Shown in pieces: positions 20,585-30,234 of a stretch of DNA of 64,000 bases. Source of the stretch: an uncultured Fulvivirga sp. (GTDB lineage: Bacteria > Bacteroidota > Bacteroidia > Cytophagales > Cyclobacteriaceae). The notes below the pieces were generated by a model. The model was not told the DNA's origin. It saw only the letters and a list, made by a program, of their open reading frames with translations, and did not search any database. The position numbers and the translations under genes were made by a program. The stretch covers positions 186,001 through 250,000 of the forward strand of contig CANMSE010000001.1 of the NCBI GenBank assembly GCA_947500555.1, written 5' to 3'. The first letter of the stretch is position 1; every line of letters starts with the position of its first letter.

Positions 20585-21205
20585 CTAAAACAAACTGAAG
20601 TTCTTCAGTTGTTCAAAGAAATTGGGCAGGACACCCGGCACTGCTATAATAGTAAAAACTATTCCGAAAAGGCCTCCATATAAGTGAGCATCATGATTAA
20701 TATTATCGCGTTGCTGCTTTCCCATATACACAGTATAAATTATATACAATGCTCCCCAAATGAATCCGGGGAAACATAACAAGCCATATAAACAAATATC
20801 CTGGGTGGGATCAAAAATGATGAAGCTGAATAGAATTGATGACACTCCTCCTGAAGCACCCAATGCATTATAATAAGGAGCGTCTTTATGTTTTAGAAAA
20901 GAAGGAATGTCAGATACTATAATTCCGAGCAAGTACATCAAAGCAAAAAGTATTTGTCCGGCAACACCATAAATGGCCTGAAATATCTGTTCCACATAGC
21001 TTCCAAACATCCATAAAACGAACATATTGAAAAGCAGGTGTAGAAAATCTGCATGAATAAAGCCCGAGGTTATAAATCGTTTGTAATCCTTATTCCGAAT
21101 AATGATATAAGGATTGAATATCAGCTTAGCTTTTAGGCCTGGATTATTGAAAGCATTAAAACTTACCAATCCGGTAACGATGATGATAATAAGTGTGACA
21201 GACAT
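20585..21205 (-). CDS. Rhomboid family intramembrane serine protease
   Basis: A 206-residue polytopic membrane protein with six predicted helices. Rhomboid motifs are complete: HLLFN (Asn60, oxyanion), GASGG with catalytic Ser118, and HDAHLYGG with catalytic His174. Rhomboids cleave single-pass membrane proteins within the bilayer; the substrate here is unknown. It lies downstream of lpd in the same direction, but an inverted repeat (21219-21280) separates them, so co-transcription is uncertain. Confidence 0.93.
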   Translation of the reverse strand: MSVTLIIIIVTGLVSFNAFNNPGLKAKLIFNPYIIIRNKDYKRFITSGFIHADFLHLLFNMFVLWMFGSYVEQIFQAIYGVAGQILFALMYLLGIIVSDIPSFLKHKDAPYYNALGASGGVSSILFSFIIFDPTQDICLYGLLCFPGFIWGALYIIYTVYMGKQQRDNINHDAHLYGGLFGIVFTIIAVPGVLPNFFEQLKNFSLF

Positions 21206-21218
21206 TTATTTGTGGTTA

Positions 21219-21280
21219 TGAGTTACGAGTTTTGAGCGACTAAAACATAGAATAGATTACTACTCAAAGCTCTTAACTCA
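21219..21280. repeat. Imperfect inverted repeat between lpd and rhomboid gene
   Basis: TGAGTTACGAGTTTTGAG (21219-21236) is the near-perfect reverse complement of CTCAAAGCTCTTAACTCA (21263-21280), with 15 of 18 positions pairing. It could form a long transcript hairpin. Similar palindromes of TGAGTTA/AGTAC type flank the four-helix-bundle gene 1.4 kb away. Confidence 0.75.
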
Positions 21281-21283
21281 AGA

Positions 21284-22684
21284 CTAGATATGTATAGGTC
21301 TATTTTCAGTTGCTGCCAGGCACGCTTCTTTCACTGCCTCCATATAAGTAGGGTGTGCATGAGACATTCTTGATACGTCCTCTGCTGAAGCTCTGTATTC
21401 CATGGCAGTTACTCCTGCGGCTATCATATCAGCGGCTCTGGCTCCTATAATATGAACACCAAGAATTTCATCAGTTGTCTTATCAGCCAATATTTTAACC
21501 ACACCATCAATATCCATACTTGCTCTGGCCCTACCCAACGCTTTGAATGGGAATGAGCCCACCTTGTAGGCGGTGCCTTTTTCTTTCAATTCTTCTTCGG
21601 CATATCCTACACTGGCGACTTCAGGCCAGGTGTAAACAACACCAGGAATCAACTTATAATTGATATGAGGCTTTTGACCAACGATTTGTTCTGCTACCAT
21701 AGTTCCCTCTTCTTCCGCTTTATGAGCCAGCATCGCACCACGAACTACATCGCCAATAGCATAAATATTATCAACTTTGGTTTTCAAATGATCATCTACA
21801 TCAATCCTACCTCTATCGTCAGCAGCCAATCCAGCTGCTTCTAAATTCAATCCATCGGTATATGGTCTTCTTCCAATGGCTACTAAACAATAATCTCCTT
21901 TGAATTCAACCGCTTTGCCTGACTTATCTTCTGCCTTTACAATTACTTCCTTACCCTTGTTTTCAATTGCAGTCACTTTATGGCTCACTTTGAAATCGAT
22001 TCCAATTTTCTTAGACGCTCTAGTCAACTCTTTTCCCATGGTACTATCCATAGTCGGAATAATGCGATCCATGTATTCCACCACAGTGACAGCCGACCCT
22101 ATTCTGGCATACACTGAACCTAATTCCATGCCTATCACCCCACCACCAATCACAATCATGTGCTTAGGAATTTCGGATAATGACAATGCTTCAGTACTTG
22201 TTATAATTCTCTTTTTATCAATCTCAGCAAAGGGAAGTGAGGCCGGCTTCGAGCCAGTTGCAATAATTACCTTATCAGAAGTTATCTCTGTGGCTTTACC
22301 TTTTGCAGGGGTGATTTTTATGGTATTCTTATCTACAAATGATCCCATTCCATGATGGACATCAATTTTATTCTTCTTCATCAGATAATCTATACCATCG
22401 CAGGTCTGTTTTACTACACTGGCCTTACGGTCAATCATTTGCTTGAAATTGACCTTAGGTTTATTGATATCAATACCATGCTCTTTGAAATGGTTGACTG
22501 CATTGTAAAAATGCTCGGAACTGTCAAGTAATGCTTTAGAAGGAATACATCCTACATTAAGACAAGTACCTCCTAGTGTATCATATTTTTCAATTATGGC
22601 GGTTTTAAGACCCAATTGAGCACATCGTATGGCGGCTACATATCCACCAGGTCCAGATCCTATAACAGTTACATCGTATTGCAT
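21284..22684 (-). CDS. lpdA: Dihydrolipoyl dehydrogenase (E3)
   Basis: Flavoprotein E3 of 2-oxoacid dehydrogenase complexes, 466 residues. N-terminal FAD motif VIGSGPGGYVAAI; redox disulfide GGTCLNVGCIPSK (Cys41/Cys46); second Rossmann motif IVIGGGVIGMELG for NAD; AIGDVV for FAD; and the C-terminal HAHPTYMEAVKEA with the active-site His-Glu pair. It re-oxidises dihydrolipoamide on OdhB. It follows odhB on the same strand, but a 348-bp four-helix-bundle gene is wedged between them. Confidence 0.97.
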   Translation of the reverse strand: MQYDVTVIGSGPGGYVAAIRCAQLGLKTAIIEKYDTLGGTCLNVGCIPSKALLDSSEHFYNAVNHFKEHGIDINKPKVNFKQMIDRKASVVKQTCDGIDYLMKKNKIDVHHGMGSFVDKNTIKITPAKGKATEITSDKVIIATGSKPASLPFAEIDKKRIITSTEALSLSEIPKHMIVIGGGVIGMELGSVYARIGSAVTVVEYMDRIIPTMDSTMGKELTRASKKIGIDFKVSHKVTAIENKGKEVIVKAEDKSGKAVEFKGDYCLVAIGRRPYTDGLNLEAAGLAADDRGRIDVDDHLKTKVDNIYAIGDVVRGAMLAHKAEEEGTMVAEQIVGQKPHINYKLIPGVVYTWPEVASVGYAEEELKEKGTAYKVGSFPFKALGRARASMDIDGVVKILADKTTDEILGVHIIGARAADMIAAGVTAMEYRASAEDVSRMSHAHPTYMEAVKEACLAATENRPIHI

Positions 22685-22697
22685 TTCGTGAGTATTT

Positions 22698-23141
22698 AGT
22701 ATTGAGTACTTAGTACAAAGAAGTATTGTATATGTAGCTCAATGAGTTTACAATTTCTTTTTTAATCCAAAAATCATCTTTTGTATTTCTTCAATTAAAC
22801 TTAGCAACGGCTCTACTTCTGCTTCACTGCTATATTTGACCCTTGAAGAAATAATTAATTGAGTCTGTAATTCAAAAAGTGAACCCGTAGCTATTCCTAA
22901 GAATTGATTAAACTCACCTTTAGTATTTCTGCCAGCACCCTCTGCTATATTAGAAGGAATTGATACAGCACATCTATTTATTTGAGAAATCAAGCCATAT
23001 TGTTCTTTAGTCGGAAACTGGTTAGTCAAGTCGTAAACTCTTTCAACCAGATTCATCGACTTTTGCCAAGCAATAAGATCTTGATATTTATGCATTAGTC
23101 TTCTCTATACTATTTACTTAGTACTACGTACTATCTATACT
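22698..23141. mobile_element. Putative inserted element: four-helix-bundle gene flanked by inverted repeats
   Basis: AGTATTGAGTACTTAGTAC (22698-22716) is closely matched by the reverse complement of GTACTACGTACTATCTATACT (23121-23141), so about 20-bp imperfect inverted repeats bracket the small gene. The right repeat contains the odhB stop codon. The unit of about 444 bp sits inside an otherwise standard sucA-odhB-lpd cluster. Mobility is inferred from the layout only; no target-site duplication was identified. Confidence 0.45.
22748..23095 (-). CDS. Four-helix-bundle protein (23S rRNA intervening-sequence protein family)
   Basis: A 115-residue, all-helical protein. KYQDLIAWQKSMNLVERVYDLTNQFPTKEQYGLISQINRCAVSIPSNIAEG is the signature of the IVS-encoded/S23-like family (TIGR02436-type), related to Avd accessory proteins of diversity-generating retroelements. 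Basic faces suggest nucleic-acid binding; no catalytic function is known. It lies in the same orientation between odhB and lpd, flanked by AGTAC-rich inverted repeats. Members are scattered in many copies through Bacteroidota genomes, so this is probably a small selfish or domesticated insertion, which is inference. Confidence 0.9.
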   Translation of the reverse strand: MHKYQDLIAWQKSMNLVERVYDLTNQFPTKEQYGLISQINRCAVSIPSNIAEGAGRNTKGEFNQFLGIATGSLFELQTQLIISSRVKYSSEAEVEPLLSLIEEIQKMIFGLKKKL

Positions 23142-24688
23142 CCCAACATCAACCTTGTCGGATCTTCTAGTAATTCCTTTACTCTTACCAGGAAGCTCAC
23201 CGATTCACGACCGTCAATTATTCTGTGATCGTAAGATAAAGCCACATACATAATGGGTCTTACCTCCACTTGTCCATTTATAGCTACAGGTCTTTGTACT
23301 ATATTGTGCATTCCCAAAATTGCTGATTGAGGAGCATTGATAATGGGTGTCGAGAGCATAGAACCAAAAATACCACCATTGGTAATCGTGAATGTTCCAC
23401 CCTGCATTTCATCTATACTCAACTTACCATCACGTGCTTTCTTAGCCAATCTTACTACCTCGCTTTCAATTTCCTTAAACCCAAGGGATTCTGCATTTCT
23501 AATAACAGGTACTACCAGCCCTTTGGGGGAACTCACCGCAATGGAAACATCACAATAATCATGGAACACCATTTCATTTCCATCAATGCCAGCATTCACA
23601 GCAGGCCATTCTTTCAAAGCTTCACAGCATGCTTTGGTGAAAAATGACATGAAGCCTAAACCTACACCATATTTTTCTTTGAATTGCTCCTTATACTTTG
23701 ACCTCAGGTCCATAATAGGTTTCATATCAACCTCATTGAATGTGGTCAACATAGCAGTTTCATTCTTAACAGAAACCAAACGTTTAGAAATCGTTCTCCG
23801 CAATGAAGACATCTTTTCCCTACGTTCATTTCTGCTGCCAGCAGCTGTCATTGCCGGAGCTTCATCTGATGTATCTGAAGATTGAGCTGCAGGTTTGGCA
23901 GCACTTTTCTGGGCAGCCTCGGCATCAGCTTTGGTAATACGACCTCCTACACCAGTTCCCTTAATATTACTGGCATCAATACCTTTTTCGCTCAATATTT
24001 TCGCTGCTGCCGGAGATGGGTGACCTGCTGCATAACTGTCTTCACTTGAAGTCGGAGAGCTTGCTGTGGCTGGAGCCTCCGAATCAGATGATTTACTACC
24101 CGATGAAGAATCAGGAGCTCCTGTCATAACTTCTATATTACAAATAGTAGCACCGATCTCAAGGGTGTCTCCTTCCTGAGCGACAATCTTCAAAATCCCA
24201 TTGGCTTCTGCCGGTAACTCAAAAGTGGCCTTATCAGATTCGACTTCGGCAATAATTTCATCCAATTCCACAAAATCACCATCTGCCTTGAGCCATGACG
24301 AAATAGTAACCTCAGTGATTGACTCACCTACGGCCGGAACTATCATCTCTTTTACTTCTCCAGTTTTAGTAGGTTCAGAATCAGATGAGCCCGAATCCTC
24401 CTTGGCCGCTGGTGCAGACTCTTCCTTCTTCTCGGAACTTCCGCCACCACTAGCCGATGTATCTATCTCACAAATAACTGTGCCTATGTCAATCGTTTCA
24501 CCATCAGAAACCTTGATCTTGAGAACACCAGCTGCTTCGGCAGGCAACTCAAAAGTCGCCTTATCAGATTCTAATTCAGCTATTATTTCGTCTTGCTCCA
24601 CATAGTCACCATCTTTTTTTAGCCAGCTGGCAATTGTTACTTCGGTGATTGACTCACCTACTTCAGGAACTTTAATTTCTAAACTCAT
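23135..24688 (-). CDS. odhB: 2-oxoglutarate dehydrogenase E2 (dihydrolipoyllysine succinyltransferase) with two lipoyl domains
   Basis: E2 core enzyme, 517 residues from the ATG at 24688 (a TTG codon one position earlier is ignored). Two tandem lipoyl domains occupy about 2-77 and 113-190, each with [11 protein letters not shown] (lipoyl-Lys43 and Lys153). A Ser/Ala/Pro-rich linker follows, then the peripheral-subunit-binding domain ([27 protein letters not shown]) and the catalytic acetyltransferase domain ending with the [12 protein letters not shown] active-site His. Most OdhB/SucB proteins of about 400 residues have one lipoyl domain, so this one is longer. The 28-nt gap from sucA indicates one operon. 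Confidence 0.94.
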   Translation of the reverse strand: MSLEIKVPEVGESITEVTIASWLKKDGDYVEQDEIIAELESDKATFELPAEAAGVLKIKVSDGETIDIGTVICEIDTSASGGGSSEKKEESAPAAKEDSGSSDSEPTKTGEVKEMIVPAVGESITEVTISSWLKADGDFVELDEIIAEVESDKATFELPAEANGILKIVAQEGDTLEIGATICNIEVMTGAPDSSSGSKSSDSEAPATASSPTSSEDSYAAGHPSPAAAKILSEKGIDASNIKGTGVGGRITKADAEAAQKSAAKPAAQSSDTSDEAPAMTAAGSRNERREKMSSLRRTISKRLVSVKNETAMLTTFNEVDMKPIMDLRSKYKEQFKEKYGVGLGFMSFFTKACCEALKEWPAVNAGIDGNEMVFHDYCDVSIAVSSPKGLVVPVIRNAESLGFKEIESEVVRLAKKARDGKLSIDEMQGGTFTITNGGIFGSMLSTPIINAPQSAILGMHNIVQRPVAINGQVEVRPIMYVALSYDHRIIDGRESVSFLVRVKELLEDPTRLMLGV

Positions 24689-24716
24689 CAATCTGTAGTT
24701 TTAATATTATCTTATT

Positions 24717-27434
24717 TTATTCAAACGCCTTTGCAACAATAGCTGCTTGCTCTTTTTTATGAATCTTGGCATAACCAGTTGCTGGTGAAGCACTTGCTTT
24801 TCTTGAGATTGCTTTTATATCCGTATCAGCAAGTGTTCTTAAAATGTAAGTCCAATACCCCATATTTTCTGGCTCTTCCTGGACCCAAATAAGCTCAGCA
24901 CCTTTGTATTTCTTCACTACCGCATCAAATTGCTTTTTAGGGAAAGGATGTAGTTGCTCTATTCTGATAATGGCTATATCTTTTCGCTTGCTATTCTGTT
25001 GTTCCTCCAACAGATCAAAATACACTTTCCCCGAGCAGAAAAGAATTTTCTTCACTGACTTAGCAGTGGCATAGGAATCTTCAATTAACTCTTTGAAGGC
25101 TCCATTTGTAAAATCCTTTAAAGGTGAGACAACAAGTGGATGTCGCAACAAAGATTTAGGAGCAAAATTTACTAAAGGTTTTCTGAAGTTCCATTCCAAT
25201 TGCCTTCTAAGCATGTGGAAAAAATTTGCTGGTGTAGTAATGTTGGTCACAATGAGATTTTCTTCAGCAGAAAGTTGTAAGAAGCGTTCAGGTCGGGCAT
25301 TGGAATGCTCTGGTCCCTGACCTTCATAACCATGGGGTAATAAAATGACCAGTCCGTTCATTCGCTGCCACTTGGATTCTGCACTGGTAATAAATTGATC
25401 AATCATTACCTGCGCTCCATTGGCAAAATCACCAAACTGTGCTTCCCAGATAACCAAGGCATTGGGTGTGGCCATGGCATAGCCATATTCAAACCCTAAA
25501 ACACCAAATTCTGATAACAAAGAGTTATAGATTCTAAAAGGCTGTTGCCCCTCTTCAATATTATTTAAGTTGGTATAGGCCTCGTTGGTATTAGCATCCA
25601 TTACTACGGCATGTCGGTGAGAGAAGGTGCCTCTCTTCACATCTTGGCCAGACATACGAACCAACTTTCCATCAACAAGAAGAGAACCATAAGCCAATAA
25701 TTCTGCATCGGCCCAGTTGATCTCTTTTTTATCAAAGAAGTTAGCCTTCCTGTCTTTAATAAGCTTTTCAATCTGCTTTATAGGTTTAAAACCATCGGGC
25801 AGAGTGGTCAATGCTTCAGCAACCTTGTCCACAGTTTTCTGATCTATTGACGTCTTTGGAGACTTCTCAAAATCTTTCGGATTGGCTTTGTCGAGCTGTT
25901 TCCATTCTTCTTCCAACTTTTGGGGTTTGTACGGAAGGGGTTTCTGCTTCACTTCATTCAAGCGGTCTTGTAAAAGTGCTCGAAATTCTTTGTCAAGTCT
26001 TTTAACATCTTCTTCATTGACATCACCTCGCTCGGTAAGTGTCTTGACATACAGGTCTCTGGGATTAGGATGTTTAGCTATTGTATTATATAACTTGGGC
26101 TGAGTAAACTTAGGTTCATCACTTTCATTATGACCATGTCTCCTGTAGCATAGTAAGTCTATGAAAATATCTTTACCAAACGTCTGATTGTATTCTACAG
26201 CCAATTTAGAAGCAAAGATTACCGCTTCCGGATCATCGCCATTTACATGGAGTATTGGTGCGTCAATAATTTTAGCAATATCCGTACAGTAAATACTCGA
26301 TCTTGCATCATCATAGTCTGTGGTAAAACCAACTTGATTATTAATTACAAAATGAATGGTACCACCAGTACGATACCCGGGCAACTGAGACATCTGTACA
26401 ATTTCATAAACTATACCCTGACCAGCTACTGCTGCATCACCATGAATAAGTACTGATAGGGCTTTTTTAAGATCACCCGCATATTCGTCATCAATCTGTC
26501 CGCGCACATACCCAAGTACCAATGGATCAACTGCCTCAAGATGAGATGGGTTTGGTGTGAGCTTTACATATATATCTTTATTGGCAGGTGTTTTTATTTC
26601 ACTTGAATACCCCAAATGATATTTCACATCACCATCACCAAAGGTCAGATCCGGGTCCGTAGTCCCTTCAAATTCACTAAATATCTCCTCGTAGGTTTTA
26701 CCCATGATGTTAGCCAGCACATTTAATCGACCTCGATGAGCCATGCCAATTACAACCTCTTTTACATCAAATTCCGAAGCAGTATTTATGATGGTATCCA
26801 ATGCTGGAATCGTATTTTCTCCGCCTTCCAATGAAAATCTCTTCTGCCCTAAAAATTTGGTGTGAAGAAAGTTCTCAAAGGTCACTGCCTCATTAAGCTT
26901 TTCAAGTATTCTCTTTTTAACCTTCTTATCCGGATTAATATCCGCACCCTCTGTCTCACATTTAGCTTTGAACCAATCAAGAATATCAGAATCGCGAATG
27001 TGCATATACTCATATCCGATATGATCAAGATATATGCTGTCCAGCTTTTTGATGATATCCTTTAATTTGGATTTTCCGATACCAATGCCAGCTCCTACAT
27101 CAAATTCGGTTTCTAGATCTGCCTCCGTTAGTCCAAACTCCTGATAGGTCAATTTTACATTATGATCTCTTCGCTGTCTTACAGGATTTGTATCCGTTTT
27201 TAAATGAGCTCGAGACCTGTAAGCATGAATCAAGTTTCTAACTTTAATATCTTTCGAAGTGACCCCTTCTTCAAGACCCGGCCCTTCCTCTCCATATTTC
27301 TGAAGAGAGAACTCAAAACCCTCAAAGAATTTTTGCCATGTTTCGTCTACAGATGATGGATCGGATTGGTAAGATTTGTAAAGCTCATCGATATAACTTC
27401 CGTGAGCATTTGCGATGTAGGAATATTTATCCAT
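24717..27434 (-). CDS. sucA: 2-oxoglutarate dehydrogenase E1 component
   Basis: Thiamine-diphosphate-dependent E1, 905 residues, decarboxylating 2-oxoglutarate and passing the succinyl group to OdhB. The N-terminal YIANAHGSYIDELYKSYQSDPSSVDETWQKFF helix is the SucA-specific E2-binding region. HRGRLNVLAN, the TPP motif around VNGDDPEAVIFA and CYRRHGHNESDEP, and EAQFGDFANGAQVMIDQF in the transketolase pyrimidine domain are all present. First gene of sucA-odhB-(four-helix)-lpd on the minus strand. Acts in the TCA cycle. Confidence 0.97.
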   Translation of the reverse strand: MDKYSYIANAHGSYIDELYKSYQSDPSSVDETWQKFFEGFEFSLQKYGEEGPGLEEGVTSKDIKVRNLIHAYRSRAHLKTDTNPVRQRRDHNVKLTYQEFGLTEADLETEFDVGAGIGIGKSKLKDIIKKLDSIYLDHIGYEYMHIRDSDILDWFKAKCETEGADINPDKKVKKRILEKLNEAVTFENFLHTKFLGQKRFSLEGGENTIPALDTIINTASEFDVKEVVIGMAHRGRLNVLANIMGKTYEEIFSEFEGTTDPDLTFGDGDVKYHLGYSSEIKTPANKDIYVKLTPNPSHLEAVDPLVLGYVRGQIDDEYAGDLKKALSVLIHGDAAVAGQGIVYEIVQMSQLPGYRTGGTIHFVINNQVGFTTDYDDARSSIYCTDIAKIIDAPILHVNGDDPEAVIFASKLAVEYNQTFGKDIFIDLLCYRRHGHNESDEPKFTQPKLYNTIAKHPNPRDLYVKTLTERGDVNEEDVKRLDKEFRALLQDRLNEVKQKPLPYKPQKLEEEWKQLDKANPKDFEKSPKTSIDQKTVDKVAEALTTLPDGFKPIKQIEKLIKDRKANFFDKKEINWADAELLAYGSLLVDGKLVRMSGQDVKRGTFSHRHAVVMDANTNEAYTNLNNIEEGQQPFRIYNSLLSEFGVLGFEYGYAMATPNALVIWEAQFGDFANGAQVMIDQFITSAESKWQRMNGLVILLPHGYEGQGPEHSNARPERFLQLSAEENLIVTNITTPANFFHMLRRQLEWNFRKPLVNFAPKSLLRHPLVVSPLKDFTNGAFKELIEDSYATAKSVKKILFCSGKVYFDLLEEQQNSKRKDIAIIRIEQLHPFPKKQFDAVVKKYKGAELIWVQEEPENMGYWTYILRTLADTDIKAISRKASASPATGYAKIHKKEQAAIVAKAFE

Positions 27435-27459
27435 TAGTTTTGGTTGTCCAATTACTAAA

Positions 27460-27490
27460 CAAATGTATGTAAGTATATAATGATATAAAA
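27460..27490 (-). promoter_or_regulatory. sucA promoter
   Basis: On the minus strand, TTTT (27490-27487), 19-nt spacer, TACATTTG (27467-27460), a perfect -7 box 25 nt before the sucA ATG. The gap 27435-27750 otherwise holds only the divergent rpsP promoter and AT-rich DNA. Confidence 0.65.
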
Positions 27491-27689
27491 ACCGTATAAT
27501 CGCTTATGCAAATGTTATTGAAAATCAATTACTTATTAGGATTTATCAAACAACAGTGCTCCTTCTTACTCACATTAAAATTGGTTTGCAGTTTCTACTC
27601 AATAATTGGGATTCAGTTATGGCCGATGAATTAACGCGCATATATCTATATATAAATAGCGTTAACTATGATAAAACAGTAAATATTCT

Positions 27690-27697
27690 TACGTTTG
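27690..27697 (+). promoter_or_regulatory. -7 promoter box of rpsP operon
   Basis: TACGTTTG, a perfect TAnnTTTG box 53 nt before the rpsP ATG. A clear TTTG at -33 is not seen. Confidence 0.65.
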
Positions 27698-27750
27698 CAC
27701 CTCATTTTTAAAATCGGACGTGATCCGACTATTTAAAACTAAACTAAAAA

Positions 27751-28491
27751 ATGGCAGTTAAAATTAGACTTGCCCGCAGAGGGCGAAAAAAACAGGCAAT
27801 TTACGATGTAGTCGTAGCGGATGCCCGTGCACCACGAGATGGTCGATTTATCGAAAAGATTGGGAGATACAATCCTAATACAGACCCGGCTTTTATTGAG
27901 TTGGACGAGAATAAAGCATTTGATTGGGTAATGAAAGGAGCTCAACCTACTGACACAGTAAGGGCTATGCTTTCTTATAGAGGAGTAATGATCAAAAAGC
28001 ACTTACAAATAGGTGTTAATAAAGGAGCCATTACACAAGAGGACGCTGACAAGAAATTTGAAGCTTGGAAAGCTGAGAAGGAAGCTTCTATTGAGAGTAA
28101 GAAAGATGCGCTGGCAAAAGATACTGCTGGTAAAGCAAAAGCTAGACTGGAAGCAGAAGCAAAAGTGAAAGAAGCAAGAGCTGAAGCACTGAAGAAAAAA
28201 GCTGAAGAAGCTGCAGCTGCTGCCGCTCCACCTGCTGAAGAGACAGAAGAAGTTGCTGCTGAAGCTACTACAGAAGAAGCGCCAGCTGCCGAAGCATCTG
28301 TAGCTGAAGAAACTAAACCAGAGGTTGTTGAAGAAACTCCTGCTGAAGAGCCAAAAGCGGAAGTAAAAGAAGAGCCTGCTGCAGAAGCTAAGGAAGAACC
28401 AAAGGCTGAAGTAAAAGAAGAGGCTTCTGCTGAAGAAGCTAAAGAGGAAAAAGCTCCTGAGGCTTCAGAAGAAGAGAAAAAAGAGAAATAG
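27751..28491 (+). CDS. rpsP: 30S ribosomal protein S16 with long Ala/Glu/Lys-rich C-terminal extension
   Basis: Residues 1-85 are a normal S16 ([51 protein letters not shown]). The protein then continues to 246 residues, three times the usual 80-90. Residues about 90-140 are a charged helix ([23 protein letters not shown]), followed by Ala/Glu/Pro-rich repeats with many AEEP and EVKEE units. Shorter extended S16 proteins are known in Bacteroidota; this tail is strongly acidic and probably disordered. First gene of the usual rpsP-rimM-trmD order, 5 nt before rimM. Confidence 0.96.
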   Translation: MAVKIRLARRGRKKQAIYDVVVADARAPRDGRFIEKIGRYNPNTDPAFIELDENKAFDWVMKGAQPTDTVRAMLSYRGVMIKKHLQIGVNKGAITQEDADKKFEAWKAEKEASIESKKDALAKDTAGKAKARLEAEAKVKEARAEALKKKAEEAAAAAAPPAEETEEVAAEATTEEAPAAEASVAEETKPEVVEETPAEEPKAEVKEEPAAEAKEEPKAEVKEEASAEEAKEEKAPEASEEEKKEK

Positions 28492-28496
28492 TATCC

Positions 28497-29021
28497 ATGA
28501 ATATTGATGCGTGTTACCAGTTAGGTTACGTTATCAAAAAACATGGTACCAGTGGTGAAGTCAGTATCTTTTTAGATGTCGACCAACCCAATGAATATTC
28601 AGAATTGGAATCAGTTTTTGTTGAAATCAATCAAAAGCTGGTTCCTTTTTTTATTGAATCCATTCAAATTAGAGATGGAAAGGCGGTGGTGAAATTTGAG
28701 GACATCGATACACAAGATGACGCTCAAACATTAAAAGCAAAATCTATATACCTCCCACTATCTACCTTACCCGAACTAGAAAAAGATCAATTTTATTATC
28801 ATCAAATAGTGGGTTATAACATAATTGATCAAAAATTAGGAGAAATAGGTATCATAAAAAGTGTAGTTACAACCAACATGCAAGATTTGCTTGTGACAGA
28901 GCATAAAGACAAAGAAGTCCTTATTCCTATCAATGATTCAATAGTGTTAGATGCAGACCATAAAAGTAAGGTCATGCATGTCAATATGCCTGATGGACTA
29001 TTAGATGTATATTTGGAATAA
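28497..29021 (+). CDS. rimM: Ribosome maturation factor RimM
   Basis: A 174-residue RimM, the normal length, assisting maturation of the 30S head and binding S19. The N-terminal domain starts [24 protein letters not shown], the RimM signature. The C-terminal PRC barrel carries [11 protein letters not shown] and [18 protein letters not shown]. The stop codon overlaps the trmD start by 1 nt (TAATG), so translation is coupled. Confidence 0.95.
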   Translation: MNIDACYQLGYVIKKHGTSGEVSIFLDVDQPNEYSELESVFVEINQKLVPFFIESIQIRDGKAVVKFEDIDTQDDAQTLKAKSIYLPLSTLPELEKDQFYYHQIVGYNIIDQKLGEIGIIKSVVTTNMQDLLVTEHKDKEVLIPINDSIVLDADHKSKVMHVNMPDGLLDVYLE

Positions 29022-29692
29022 TGCGAATAGACATTATCACCTGCTTACCGAGGCTTTTAGAAAGTCCTTTTAATGACTCTATATTAAAAAGAGCTCAAGA
29101 TAAGGGCAGGGTTGAAGTTTATATCCATGACCTAAGGGACTACTCCACAGATAAACATAAGAAGATTGATGACTACGCTTTCGGTGGTGGTGCTGGTATG
29201 GTTATGATGATTGAGCCCATTGATAGGTGTATTAGGGAGTTGAAATCATCACAATCTTATGATGAAATCATTTATATGAGCCCTGATGGACAGCAGTTTT
29301 CGCAGTCAATGGCTAATGAACTCTCCTTAAAGAAAAATATTATTCTATTATGCGGGCATTACAAAGGAGTGGATGAACGTGTACGGGAACACTATATTAC
29401 GAGAGAGATAAGTATTGGGGATTATGTGCTTTCAGGTGGTGAGTTAGCTGCAGCTGTTGTTGCTGATGCCATCATCCGACTCATACCTGGCGTGCTTAAT
29501 GATGAAACGTCTGCACTAACAGATTCTTTTCAGGATGGACTTGTTGCTCCGCCAGTGTATACTCGCCCAGCAGAATATGACGGCCTTAAAGTTCCTGAAG
29601 TATTATTGTCCGGTCATGAAAAGAAGATTGAAGAATGGCGTTTCGAACAATCTGTCAAACGAACAAAACAACGTAGGCCGGAAAAAGAATAG
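29021..29692 (+). CDS. trmD: tRNA (guanine-N1)-methyltransferase
   Basis: SPOUT methyltransferase making m1G37 in tRNAs, 223 residues. The SAM-binding trefoil knot is visible: [25 protein letters not shown] and [22 protein letters not shown]. It overlaps rimM by 1 nt. rplS follows after 117 nt with its own promoter, so the operon is partly split. Confidence 0.97.
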   Translation: MRIDIITCLPRLLESPFNDSILKRAQDKGRVEVYIHDLRDYSTDKHKKIDDYAFGGGAGMVMMIEPIDRCIRELKSSQSYDEIIYMSPDGQQFSQSMANELSLKKNIILLCGHYKGVDERVREHYITREISIGDYVLSGGELAAAVVADAIIRLIPGVLNDETSALTDSFQDGLVAPPVYTRPAEYDGLKVPEVLLSGHEKKIEEWRFEQSVKRTKQRRPEKE

Positions 29693-29735
29693 TGATTAAC
29701 ACCTTCATGCAGTAGTAATTTATTTTAAAAGGAGC

Positions 29736-29767
29736 TTGAAAATTGAAATAATAAATTACTATATTTG
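29736..29767 (+). promoter_or_regulatory. rplS promoter
   Basis: TTG (29736-29738), 21-nt spacer, TATATTTG (29760-29767), in the 117-nt gap between trmD and rplS. Confidence 0.75.
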
Positions 29768-29809
29768 CACTCCATTTTTTGGAGAAGAAAGAATTAGAGA
29801 GTAATTATC

Positions 29810-30163
29810 ATGAGCAATATTATACAAGAAGTTGAAGCTGAATTGAATAAGGAAGCTAAAACGCACCCTGAATTCAAAGCTGGTGACACGGTGAATGTTC
29901 ACGTAAGAATCGTTGAAGGTTCTAAAGAAAGAATTCAGCAGTTTCAAGGAACTGTTATCCAAAGAAGACATCCTAATTCTAATGGAGAGACTTTTACAGT
30001 AAGAAAAGTATCCAACGGAATTGGAATAGAAAGAATATTTCCAATCTTATCGCCAAACCTGGACAAAATTGAGGTAGTGAGAAGAGGTAAAGTAAGAAGA
30101 GCCAGATTGTACTACTTGAAAGGTAGACAAGGTAAAGCTGCTCGTATTAAAGAGAAACTTTAA
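29810..30163 (+). CDS. rplS: 50S ribosomal protein L19
   Basis: L19, 117 residues, normal length. [28 protein letters not shown] and [17 protein letters not shown] are the conserved SH3-like core; the end [27 protein letters not shown] binds rRNA at the subunit interface. Last gene of the rpsP-rimM-trmD-rplS set, with its own promoter and terminator. Confidence 0.98.
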   Translation: MSNIIQEVEAELNKEAKTHPEFKAGDTVNVHVRIVEGSKERIQQFQGTVIQRRHPNSNGETFTVRKVSNGIGIERIFPILSPNLDKIEVVRRGKVRRARLYYLKGRQGKAARIKEKL

Positions 30164-30181
30164 TACTCAAAGAGACTTAAT

Positions 30182-30215
30182 AAAAAAGGATCGTCAAATT
30201 GACGATCCTTTTTTT
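30182..30215. terminator. Bidirectional intrinsic terminator between rplS and fbaA
   Basis: GGATCGTC (30188-30195) pairs with GACGATCC (30201-30208) around a 5-nt loop, with T7 after it and A6 before it, so it can serve both convergent genes. Confidence 0.92.
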
Positions 30216-30234
30216 ATGCTGAATGCACTAGTCC

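Noticed and set aside
23586..24605. Plus-strand open frames opposite odhB
   Set aside because: They are antisense shadows of the Ser/Ala-rich linker and lipoyl domains, with no start signals or family features.
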